NCBI GenBank assembly: GCA_014382645.1
Contig: JACNJI010000539.1
Span: forward strand, 1 to 6,173
Direction: 5' to 3'
From: Verrucomicrobiota bacterium
GTDB taxonomy: Bacteria; Verrucomicrobiota; Verrucomicrobiia; Opitutales; Seribacteraceae
Length of the DNA: 6,173 nt
The notes beneath the pieces were generated by a model, which worked only from the letters and a program-made list of their open reading frames with translations, made no database searches and had not been told where the DNA came from. Position numbers and translations under genes: made by a program. Shown here piece by piece: positions 1 to 6,173 of this stretch. Positions within the stretch are counted from its first letter, which is position 1, and every line of letters begins with the position of its first letter.

Positions 1-1525
1 TTACAACGTCCACACTGGAGGTCGCTTCGTCAAGAATTACTACTGGCGGATTCTTCAGGAGTACGCGAGCGATCGTTAAACGCTGCTTTTCGCCCATGCT
101 TAGGCGTATCCCCCGTTCGCCAATCATTGTGTCGAGCTTGTCGGGTAGACTGTTCACGAAATTGAGAGCACAAGCCGCCGACAGGGCTTTTTCAAGATCT
201 TCCTCGGATGCATTTGGGCGAGCCAGTAATAGGTTTTCGCGAACGGAAGTATCGAAAAGGAAAGGGTCTTGGGACACAATACCTATATTCCCGCGCAAAT
301 CCGCAAGGGCAAAGTCCTGCAAATTGACGCCACCTACGCTTACGAAACCTTCATCAACTTCGTAATATCGTAAAGTAAGGTTCGCAAGAGTGCTCTTTCC
401 GCCGCCGGTGGGCCCCACGAGGGCGGTCACACTACCCGCAGGAACTTCTAAATTCAGCCTTTCGACCAGAGTTCCCCTTTCGGGATAAGAAAATCGGACA
501 TTGTTAAAGAGGATCTCAACCGAACCCCGGGGAAAGGGCTTGGGCTCCTTGGGGTCGCGAATTGCAATCGGATGATCCAAGACTTCAAAAACGCGCTCCC
601 CGGACGCCTTGCCTGCTGCGATTAAATTATTGATTCCGACAAGCTGTCGAACAGGTTCGTAGAACATGTTTGCATACAGCAAAAACGCAAAAAATTCGCC
701 CTTGGTAAAACTAGGATCAGTCTGAAGAAGATAGGCTCCCATGCCGACCACGGCGACGATGCCAAGGGAAGAAGTGAAGTTCGCGGCGGGACCCTGTATC
801 GACCAGCGAAACATGGCTCGAAGATTTCGTCGTTCCAATTCTTTGCTAATCTCAAGGAAGCGAGCTTGCTCCCGTTGTCGCAAGGCGAATCCGTGAATAA
901 GACGATTGCCTTGGATGTCCTCCAACAACAGGGAGTTCAATTGCCCGGATGTTTCGCGGACCGCCTTCCAATTTCGGCGAGAAACCTTTGCGTACTTCCA
1001 AGCCATCACGAACAGCACGGGCAATGGGAGAAAAACAAAGGCCGCCAAAGTGGGCTCATGGACAAACATTACCGCGCCCACTCCCACAATAGTCAGAATG
1101 GCAACTGAACCTTGCTCTGTACCATCGAGTATGGCTCTTTCCACATTTTGCACGTCCTCGACCACTCTCGAGGAAATGTCTCCACTCTTTCGGCGGTCAT
1201 AAAAAGCTATGGGAAGTTCCAGAAGTTTGTCGTGTAAATCCCGCCGCAAATCGAGAATGACTTTCTGCTCCAATGTATTGTTGATGCGAATGCGAATACA
1301 ATTAAAGATTTCGCGGACGAAATAGAGCCCCGCAATGACTCCCGTGCCTTGGAGCAGCAATTTGACTTCATGCACACCGTGTTCAAACATTTGGTCAAGT
1401 ACCTGCTGAATCACCCATGGCACCGCTACGGCAAGAGCAGTCATGGCACCAGCCATGAGAAGAGTGGAGACGAAAAGACCCTTGTAGCGGAACAGATACC
1501 CCGCAACTCGACTAATTATGTTCAT
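1..1525 (-). CDS. ABC exporter, fused permease and ATPase half-transporter (3' end beyond the window)
   Basis: This is a fused membrane and ATPase half-transporter of the MsbA/multidrug-exporter type, which works as a dimer in the inner membrane and uses ATP to export a substrate. The frame is open for 508 codons and runs off the left edge; a usual family length of about 580-620 residues means roughly the last 80-100 are missing. The membrane domain covers about residues 15-300, with hydrophobic stretches near 17-40, 57-77, 138-178, 249-268 and 275-295. The ATPase domain starts near 335: A-loop Tyr347, Walker A GPTGGGKST (371-379), Q-loop SQDPF (Gln419), signature LSMGE (475-479), Walker B VVILDE with Glu500, D-loop SSVD (503-506). 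The H-loop lies outside. The ATG at 1525 is the first standard start after the upstream in-frame stop at 1583-1585; the next in-frame ATG would cut into the first helix. No clear Shine-Dalgarno precedes it. The signature is a variant of LSGGQ. The substrate cannot be told from sequence; lipid A, lipids and drugs are all possible. Confidence 0.93.
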   Translation of the reverse strand, partial: MNIISRVAGYLFRYKGLFVSTLLMAGAMTALAVAVPWVIQQVLDQMFEHGVHEVKLLLQGTGVIAGLYFVREIFNCIRIRINNTLEQKVILDLRRDLHDKLLELPIAFYDRRKSGDISSRVVEDVQNVERAILDGTEQGSVAILTIVGVGAVMFVHEPTLAAFVFLPLPVLFVMAWKYAKVSRRNWKAVRETSGQLNSLLLEDIQGNRLIHGFALRQREQARFLEISKELERRNLRAMFRWSIQGPAANFTSSLGIVAVVGMGAYLLQTDPSFTKGEFFAFLLYANMFYEPVRQLVGINNLIAAGKASGERVFEVLDHPIAIRDPKEPKPFPRGSVEILFNNVRFSYPERGTLVERLNLEVPAGSVTALVGPTGGGKSTLANLTLRYYEVDEGFVSVGGVNLQDFALADLRGNIGIVSQDPFLFDTSVRENLLLARPNASEEDLEKALSAACALNFVNSLPDKLDTMIGERGIRLSMGEKQRLTIARVLLKNPPVVILDEATSSVDVV

Positions 1526-1571
1526 CGCTTTGGCGTTGCCCGGATAATGCAGTTGGAGATATGCATCAAAC

Positions 1572-1601
1572 TTTAAAAGCGATTATTGAAAGGCGTGGCA
1601 A
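1572..1601 (-). promoter_or_regulatory. candidate sigma-70-type promoter for the ABC exporter gene
   Basis: Read on the minus strand, TTGCCA (1601-1596) matches the -35 consensus at five of six positions. It is followed after 18 bases by TTTAAA (1577-1572), which matches the -10 consensus at four of six. Transcription would start near 1564, leaving a leader of about 40 bases before the ATG at 1525. The whole space between the two divergent starts is only 78 bases (1526-1603), so promoters for both genes must lie in it or extend into the coding regions. For the plus-strand gene the best I see is TTGCCC (1536-1541) with TATGCA (1560-1565), 18 bases apart, which is weak. I see no convincing operator; ATGCAT at 1561-1566 is only a six-base palindrome. 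Confidence 0.3.
1588..1593 (+). promoter_or_regulatory. ribosome binding site that favours the ATG start of the DUF5069 gene
   Basis: GAAAGG lies 10 bases upstream of the ATG at 1604. The reading frame is open further upstream, with possible TTG (1586) and GTG (1595) starts. This purine stretch overlaps the TTG start and lies almost next to the GTG, so it could serve only the ATG. Confidence 0.5.
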
Positions 1602-1603
1602 AC

Positions 1604-2059
1604 ATGGAAGAACATCAATATGAACAAGGTCCGACCGGCGCAATCCTTCGGGACTTGCCCTCTCCATACGAAGCACATCCATGTGGACTGTTGCATCTAC
1701 CGCGCTTCCTTGCGAAAATTCGCAAGCACCTTGCGGGAGAATTACCTAAAAGTTACCAGCGGAACTTCACTAAGGGATTCGATGGTTTTCTATGCCTGCA
1801 CTTGGGCATAGAACCGCAGGAAGTGATTGATATCGTAAGAGATGGTCTCAGCGAAAAAGACATTTGCCTCCGATTCGAAGAATTGCTGCCAAATGACCTG
1901 CAAGCTCACAAGTGGAACCGCAAAGTCGTGCAGATGGGCATGAGTTCCATAGCAAAAGAGAAGCTGGAAGAGGTTAAAGTCGACATGGGAGCGGCAGACC
2001 GCAAGGACCTGATCTCTTTCGCAGATGTGATCGAATACGACGAAGGCAGGATAGACTAG
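1604..2059 (+). CDS. DUF5069 family protein of unknown function
   Basis: This is a small soluble protein of 151 residues with no signal peptide or membrane segment. I recognise it as DUF5069, a family without an assigned reaction that is common in Verrucomicrobiota and Planctomycetota. The family-like parts are an N-terminal segment with LHLPRFLAKIRKHLAGE (about residues 31-47), which resembles the usual HLPR/LPRMLDK...LAG block, and GFDGFLCLHLGIEP (58-71), where relatives have a Phe-Asp-x-x-Phe-x-x-x-x-Gly-Ile/Val pattern. The region from 72 to about 100 follows the family pattern of a helix and a 'DGLSEKDI' turn. The C-terminal third (100-151) is charged and probably helical, and I cannot assign it. 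The ATG is preferred over TTG at 1586 or GTG at 1595 because GAAAGG sits 10 bases before it. The gene is divergent from the ABC exporter gene and convergent with the phosphatase gene, so it is probably transcribed alone. Context does not reveal its role. Confidence 0.88.
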   Translation: MEEHQYEQGPTGAILRDLPSPYEAHPCGLLHLPRFLAKIRKHLAGELPKSYQRNFTKGFDGFLCLHLGIEPQEVIDIVRDGLSEKDICLRFEELLPNDLQAHKWNRKVVQMGMSSIAKEKLEEVKVDMGAADRKDLISFADVIEYDEGRID

Positions 2060-2072
2060 CCGCTAGCAAGAT

Positions 2073-3545
2073 TTAAAGTTTCCTAGCCGTAATGATGGTG
2101 ACATCGTCACGATCATGGGACTCGTCCGCAAATTGCTCCAACTCGCCAAGCAGCTCCTCATTGAACGAATTGGCAGTTCCTCCTCCGAACTTCTCAAGTT
2201 TCGCAATGAGGCGGGCGAGAGAGTATTCCTCATTATGTTGGTTGGTGGTTTCCGTAACACCATCGGTAAAAAGCACAAGTGTATCGCCTTGCTCAAAAGA
2301 GCAGGTTTGCTCACTGACGATTTCCTCGAAAAGCTCGTTGGGAACCATTCCGATGGCCATTCCTTCTCCCCGCAAAGTTTCGACATTCGCCTCACTCCCC
2401 GCAGAGGCGCGAAGCAATAAACCCGGTTCATGCCCGGCCCGAGAATAGGTAAGGGTATTCTTGTCGGTATCGACAATGCCAAGAAAAAGCGTGATGAACA
2501 TATCGTGCCTCATTCGTTCATTCAGGTCCCGATTCAATTTCACCAATACTGCTGAAGGGGAATGAGCGCGCTTGACGAAATGACGCAGGTTAGTTTGGCA
2601 AATCGCCATGAGCAAGGAAGCGGGTACTCCTTTGCCAGATACGTCGGCGATCGCAATAGCGTATCGAGATCGACCGATTTTGTGAAAATCATAAAAGTCG
2701 CCTCCGACTTGAGCGGAAGGAATGTAGCGGGCGTCCACATCCAAATCCTTGGACGCAAGAAAGTTTTCCGTAAGAAAAAGAGCCTGGACGTTTCGAGCAA
2801 GAGACAGATCCATTTCGAGTCGATTTTTATCGATTCGGAGATTCATGACGTCCGAATTACGCACCGCCAGCGAGGCTTGTTCGGCAAGCGAATTGACAAG
2901 TGAGAAGTCGGTTTCCGAGAAGGAAAGACCACTTGCGGGGTTGACCACAACAAGTACGCCGATCAATTGATCATTGAACTGCATCGGAGAAAAAATAATG
3001 GATCGCACCGCAAGAGCGGGATCGGCATGGCGGGGAACTCGTGGGTCGTTGGCGGCATCTTGAATGATAACCGGCTTGCCTGTACGGGCTACCTCTCCAA
3101 CAACGCCCTCCCCAGATTCCAGAATTTCCGAACGTAGTATTTTCTCTAAGAAGCGGGCTCGGGTGGAGGTGGCTTCGTCATCAAGACGAATCTGTCGCCG
3201 TTGGGGAGGGAATAGCCCTTCTACGGCCGCACCTCGCAATTTTCCATGTTCTACACGCTCGTAAACGCAAGCACTCATGGCTCCGGTGCTTTTGACCGCA
3301 GTATGGGCAATTCTGCGAAACAGTTCGCCCCGTTCTACACCCTCGCCAATCGCGGCAACTAGGTTGTGCATGAAATTATCGACACTTTTCTTCTCTTGCT
3401 CGATGAGTTGTTTTTCCTCGTCGAGTTCAATATTCTCTCTCTTGGCTTTCGCCAAGAGAGGCCAAATGAAAGCGGCGGCAACCAGCACGCCGCACGCAAA
3501 AAGAAGGGCTTCAGTGAGCATTGCTTGCGGTTCGGGCAGAATCAC
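2073..3545 (-). CDS. membrane-anchored GAF domain and SpoIIE/RsbU-type PP2C serine phosphatase
   Basis: This is probably a signal-controlled phosphatase that removes phosphate from a STAS-type anti-sigma-factor antagonist, as RsbU and SpoIIE do. The 490-residue protein has, in order: one hydrophobic helix (about 12-32) likely to anchor it in the inner membrane; a charged coiled-coil-like linker (33-56); a GAF domain (about 65-230) that could bind a small ligand; a helical linker (235-260, LARNVQALFL, like the segment before the catalytic domain in RsbU relatives); and a PP2C domain to the end. Catalytic motifs are intact: GGDFYDF (281-287), DVSGKG (301-306), AGHEP (370-374), FTDGVTE (426-432) and DRDDVT (478-483), giving the metal-binding aspartates 283, 301, 428 and 480/481. 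The GTG start is preferred because GAGGG lies eight bases before it; an ATG at codon 9 has no such site. The gene overlaps the STAS gene by 35 bases, so the STAS protein is its most likely substrate. The GAF ligand is unknown. Confidence 0.94.
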   Translation of the reverse strand: MILPEPQAMLTEALLFACGVLVAAAFIWPLLAKAKRENIELDEEKQLIEQEKKSVDNFMHNLVAAIGEGVERGELFRRIAHTAVKSTGAMSACVYERVEHGKLRGAAVEGLFPPQRRQIRLDDEATSTRARFLEKILRSEILESGEGVVGEVARTGKPVIIQDAANDPRVPRHADPALAVRSIIFSPMQFNDQLIGVLVVVNPASGLSFSETDFSLVNSLAEQASLAVRNSDVMNLRIDKNRLEMDLSLARNVQALFLTENFLASKDLDVDARYIPSAQVGGDFYDFHKIGRSRYAIAIADVSGKGVPASLLMAICQTNLRHFVKRAHSPSAVLVKLNRDLNERMRHDMFITLFLGIVDTDKNTLTYSRAGHEPGLLLRASAGSEANVETLRGEGMAIGMVPNELFEEIVSEQTCSFEQGDTLVLFTDGVTETTNQHNEEYSLARLIAKLEKFGGGTANSFNEELLGELEQFADESHDRDDVTIITARKL

Positions 3546-4056
3546 CGTTCGCGCCCTCGTCCATTCGTTGCTCGAGAAAAGAAACTACGTCATGGAATTT
3601 CCTCACATTGCTTTCGTTCAATTCCATCAATCGTTTGTGGGCTTCGCACACCTCGCGAGCGGAAATAGCTTCATCATCGGATCCGTTGCCGACAGCTTCA
3701 AGCTGATCGAGATCTGTAATTTCCATTTTGGCGCGTACGTGAGCGATACGATGTATACCAAGATTTTCCACAGTTTCGAGATTTCGTTTTCCAAGGCTCA
3801 GTAACGTCATTGAGCCTTCTTCTCCTTCGCGGCGAACAGCAAGCGCCACACCGACCAATATACCTAAGAAAGTACTATCCACACCCGAACAATCCGCGAA
3901 ATCCAAAACGTAATTTCGATGTCCTTCCTCAATCATCCCACGCAGAAAGCGACGAAAGGGATCACAATTCAAATAAGATGCTCGTCCGGTGACCTTGACG
4001 AAGGCATAGCCTGTATGGGTGCAGACCTGGTACACTGGCTTTCTTTCTTCGCCCAT
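3511..4056 (-). CDS. STAS domain protein (anti-sigma factor antagonist type) with a helical C-terminal tail
   Basis: This cytoplasmic protein of 181 residues is probably the phospho-switch in a partner-switching pathway. The STAS domain fills about residues 8-115. The segment VLDFADCSGVDSTFLGILVG (50-69) matches the phosphorylation-site region of SpoIIAA and RsbV, with Asp60-Ser61-Thr62 where those proteins have Asp-Ser-Ser; Ser61 is the likely acceptor, or else Thr62. The glycine of the usual Ser-Gly-Leu-Gly is Phe63 here, while the later Gly65 is kept. Typical members are about 100-120 residues; this one has an extra 60-70, including two probable amphipathic helices (about 132-166). The ATG at 4056 is 23 bases after the acnA stop. 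Its Shine-Dalgarno is poor, since GAGAG is 14 bases upstream, so translation may depend on coupling to acnA. A GTG at codon 8 is a possible alternative start. The last 35 bases overlap the phosphatase gene, its likely partner. No kinase gene is visible. Confidence 0.92.
   Translation of the reverse strand: MGEERKPVYQVCTHTGYAFVKVTGRASYLNCDPFRRFLRGMIEEGHRNYVLDFADCSGVDSTFLGILVGVALAVRREGEEGSMTLLSLGKRNLETVENLGIHRIAHVRAKMEITDLDQLEAVGNGSDDEAISAREVCEAHKRLMELNESNVRKFHDVVSFLEQRMDEGANGDSARTASNAH
3554..3558 (-). promoter_or_regulatory. ribosome binding site inside the STAS gene that sets the GTG start of the phosphatase gene
   Basis: Read on the minus strand, GAGGG lies eight bases before the GTG at 3545. 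It sits within the last coding part of the STAS gene, so ribosomes finishing that gene could restart here. It favours the GTG over the ATG at 3521, which has no purine-rich site at a suitable distance. Confidence 0.55.
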
Positions 4057-4079
4057 TTTGCAAAACCAGTCTCTCGTAT

Positions 4080-6173
4080 TTATCTTGATTCGCTTATAAG
4101 CTTACGGAGGACAAATGGCAATATACCGCCATGTCGGTAGTATTGCACTTCAATTCCGGTATCCACCCTAACGCGAACTTTTACACTGGATTCAGCGCCA
4201 TCGGATTTACGAATCACTAAGTCGAATTCTGCCCCGGGGACCAAATCATCTCCAAGTTTAGGAAGAGAAAAGGTTTCGGTTCCGTCAATGCCAAGAGTTT
4301 CCGCATCCTCGCCACCTGTAAATTCCAAAGGAAGAACACCCATCCCAATGAGATTGCTCCGATGAATACGCTCAAAGCTCTTGGCAACGACTGCCTTTAC
4401 GCCGAGCAAAGCAGTACCTTTTGCAGCCCAATCACGGGAGCTACCCATTCCATAGTCGCTTCCCCCAAACACAATGAGCGATTCACCTCTTTCCTTGTAG
4501 AGTTGCGACGCATCGTGAATGGGGAGGATCTCGCCATCGGGTTGTAATTTCGTATATCCACCTTCCTTGCCATCTGCCATTAGATTCTTGATGCGGACAT
4601 TGGCAAAAGTACCTCGAGTCATAATCCGATCATTGCCTCGCCGAGACCCGAAAGAGTTGAAATCACTCTGGTTCACTCCCTTTTCCTGCAAGAATTTACT
4701 TGCGGGACCGTCCAAAGGGATGGCCCCAGCCGGGGAAATATGGTCGGTGGTTACCGAATCACCGAGCAAAGCAAGCGTCCTCATGTCGGCAAGAGGTTCG
4801 ATGGGTGAAATTTCGAGGCCGAATGACTCGAAAAAAGGTGGGTTCTGAATGTAAGTACTTTTTTCATCCCACGCAAATAAGGATCCCGACGGAGCTTTAA
4901 TTTCGTTCCATTCGGGATTGGCCTCGTCAATAGAACCATATCGCTCCGTAAACATGGTTGGCTTGAGTCCCTCAGTGACACAGGCATCGACTTCCTCTCT
5001 GGAGGGCCACAGATCGCGAAGATATACAGGATTACCGCTCGAATCCGATCCCAAGGAATCTTCATCGAGGTTCACATCCACCGTTCCCGCCAATGCGTAC
5101 GCGACAACCAATGGCGGGGACATAAGAAAGTTTGCTTTAATCGCACTATGGACTCGAGCCTCAAAGTTTCGATTACCGGAAAGTACACTTGCCGCAACCA
5201 GATTGCCTTGATCAATTGCAGATTTAATTTCGGGTGCGAGGGGTCCACTGTTGCCGATGCAAGTGGTGCATCCATAACCCACTAGATGAAAACCTAGCTC
5301 GTCAAGGTATCGCTGTAATCCCGTTTCGACCAAGTAGTCCGTCACCACACGGGACCCCGGAGCCAAACTAGTCTTAACCGAAGACTTCACTTTAAGGCCG
5401 CGCTCAACGGCCTTCTTTGCGAGCAACCCAGCGGCTATCATTACACTTGGATTACTAGTATTTGTACAACTCGTGATCGCGGCAATCAAAACAGAACCAT
5501 GACCAATTTCATGCCTCGACCCATTACCTCCGACCAGAACCGTATCCTTGAGATTGTCCAAAGACACGCCGAAGCCATCTTCAGCTAGAGGCCCTTTCAA
5601 AAGGGAATGAAAGCTATCTTTAAGCGAATGTACATCGATACGGTCTTGAGGCCGTTTAGGACCAGCAACGGATGGAGAAATCGACGCTAGATCCAAATCA
5701 AGATTTTTAGAATACAAGAGCTCGTCCGCTTTGGGTATACCAAATAGCCCTTGTGCCTGAAGATAGGATTTCACAAGGTCGATCTCGTCCTCCGTACGCC
5801 CCGTAATACGAAGATAATCGAGCGTTGCATCATCGACAGGGAAAAAACCCATCGTAGCCCCATACTCAGGTGCCATGTTCGCAATGGTTGCACGATCTGC
5901 AAGCGAAAGCGCCTCAGCTCCGTTGCCGTAGAATTCGACAAATTTCCCGACGACTTTCTCTGCCCGAAGCATTTGAGTAATCCGTAAAGTCAAATCGGTT
6001 GCGGTAACTCCATCACGCAACGATCCTTCGAGATTTACGCCTATCACCTCGGGTGTCTGGAAATAAACGGGCTGTCCCAACATTCCCGCTTCCGCCTCAA
6101 TGCCTCCGACGCCCCATCCCACAACTCCCAGAGCATTGATCATTGTGGTGTGGGAATCTGTCCCGACCAAGGA
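4080..6173 (-). CDS. acnA: aconitate hydratase A (5' end beyond the window)
   Basis: This is an iron-sulfur enzyme that interconverts citrate and isocitrate through cis-aconitate in the citric acid cycle, in the cytoplasm. The 697 visible residues begin with [11 protein letters not shown], a conserved block well inside the protein. The three [4Fe-4S] ligands are present: Cys236 in [11 protein letters not shown], and Cys302 and Cys305 in [14 protein letters not shown] (numbered from the first visible residue). The spacing of 66 and 3 is the same as in E. coli AcnA (435, 501, 504), so about 200 N-terminal residues are missing and the full length would be near 895, normal for the AcnA/IRP type. 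The C-terminal swivel domain is complete, with DHISPAG (477-483), [11 protein letters not shown] (520-530), [15 protein letters not shown] (572-586) and the substrate-binding [14 protein letters not shown] block. The end, [13 protein letters not shown], is typical. There is no frameshift or internal stop. The stop is 23 bases before the STAS gene, so read-through transcription is likely. The AcnB and methylcitrate-dehydratase types are excluded or less likely by domain order and motifs. Confidence 0.97.
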   Translation of the reverse strand, partial: SLVGTDSHTTMINALGVVGWGVGGIEAEAGMLGQPVYFQTPEVIGVNLEGSLRDGVTATDLTLRITQMLRAEKVVGKFVEFYGNGAEALSLADRATIANMAPEYGATMGFFPVDDATLDYLRITGRTEDEIDLVKSYLQAQGLFGIPKADELLYSKNLDLDLASISPSVAGPKRPQDRIDVHSLKDSFHSLLKGPLAEDGFGVSLDNLKDTVLVGGNGSRHEIGHGSVLIAAITSCTNTSNPSVMIAAGLLAKKAVERGLKVKSSVKTSLAPGSRVVTDYLVETGLQRYLDELGFHLVGYGCTTCIGNSGPLAPEIKSAIDQGNLVAASVLSGNRNFEARVHSAIKANFLMSPPLVVAYALAGTVDVNLDEDSLGSDSSGNPVYLRDLWPSREEVDACVTEGLKPTMFTERYGSIDEANPEWNEIKAPSGSLFAWDEKSTYIQNPPFFESFGLEISPIEPLADMRTLALLGDSVTTDHISPAGAIPLDGPASKFLQEKGVNQSDFNSFGSRRGNDRIMTRGTFANVRIKNLMADGKEGGYTKLQPDGEILPIHDASQLYKERGESLIVFGGSDYGMGSSRDWAAKGTALLGVKAVVAKSFERIHRSNLIGMGVLPLEFTGGEDAETLGIDGTETFSLPKLGDDLVPGAEFDLVIRKSDGAESSVKVRVRVDTGIEVQYYRHGGILPFVLRKLISESR

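Noticed and set aside
866..1202. Two overlapping plus-strand open frames of 80 and 98 codons.
   Set aside because: Both are antisense to the membrane domain of the exporter, overlap each other in different frames and show no protein-like composition.
1..1525. Suspicion that the exporter gene was broken, because no long complete frame is apparent there.
   Set aside because: Reading the minus frame through all 508 codons gives no stop or frameshift; the gene is simply cut by the window edge.
1349..1576. A 75-codon open frame on the plus strand next to the DUF5069 gene.
   Set aside because: It lies almost entirely antisense to the clearly coding exporter N-terminus, has no family resemblance and is a by-product of that gene's codons.
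2056..2089. Possible bidirectional terminator between the convergent DUF5069 and phosphatase genes: GCTAG (2062-2066) and CTAGC (2083-2087) can pair, and CTAGCCG occurs twice.
   Set aside because: The stem is only five pairs followed by a mismatch, it lies partly in the phosphatase coding sequence, and there is no T-run on either strand.
3277..3804. A 175-codon plus-strand open frame that crosses the STAS-phosphatase boundary.
   Set aside because: It is antisense to two strongly supported genes, and its translation is rich in serine and arginine with no recognisable domain.
4080..6173. Possibility that the aconitase fragment starts at the TTG at 6170 and is a short protein.
   Set aside because: The frame continues upstream out of the window, and the TTG lies within the conserved [11 protein letters not shown] block, about 200 residues into a normal AcnA.

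Overview
The window holds five protein genes and almost no non-coding DNA. From left to right they are: the 3' two-thirds or more of an ABC exporter gene (minus strand, running off the left edge); a small DUF5069-family gene (plus strand); a membrane-anchored GAF/SpoIIE-type PP2C phosphatase gene (minus); a STAS-domain gene (minus); and the 3' part of an aconitase gene (minus, running off the right edge). I found no tRNA, rRNA, CRISPR array, insertion sequence or phage-like gene.

The organism is probably a verrucomicrobium, perhaps of the Opitutae/Puniceicoccales type. This is an inference. DUF5069 proteins are commonest in Verrucomicrobiota and Planctomycetota. The STAS protein with a helical tail, followed directly by a GAF-SpoIIE phosphatase, also looks like a layout I associate with that phylum. 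Base composition is roughly balanced between GC and AT. No rRNA gene is present to confirm the assignment.

The right-hand block (2073-6173) reads acnA, then the STAS gene, then the phosphatase gene, all on the minus strand. The gap between acnA and the STAS gene is 23 bases. The STAS and phosphatase genes overlap by 35 bases. The three could therefore share a transcript, and the last two are probably translationally coupled. A STAS protein with an acceptor Ser/Thr and a PP2C phosphatase are two of the three parts of a partner-switching pathway (the SpoIIAA/RsbV and RsbU type). The third part, an anti-sigma-type kinase, is not in the window. The phosphatase has one N-terminal membrane helix and a GAF domain, so it may sense a signal at the membrane and dephosphorylate its STAS neighbour.

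The left-hand block contains two divergent genes, the ABC exporter and the DUF5069 gene, separated by 78 bases that must hold both promoters. The DUF5069 and phosphatase genes converge with only 13 bases between their stops and no convincing terminator. The genes belong to known families. The points worth a second look are the possible link between aconitase and a partner-switching pair, the tail on the STAS protein, the variant ABC signature motif and the unstudied DUF5069 protein. I see no strong evidence of an entirely new system.
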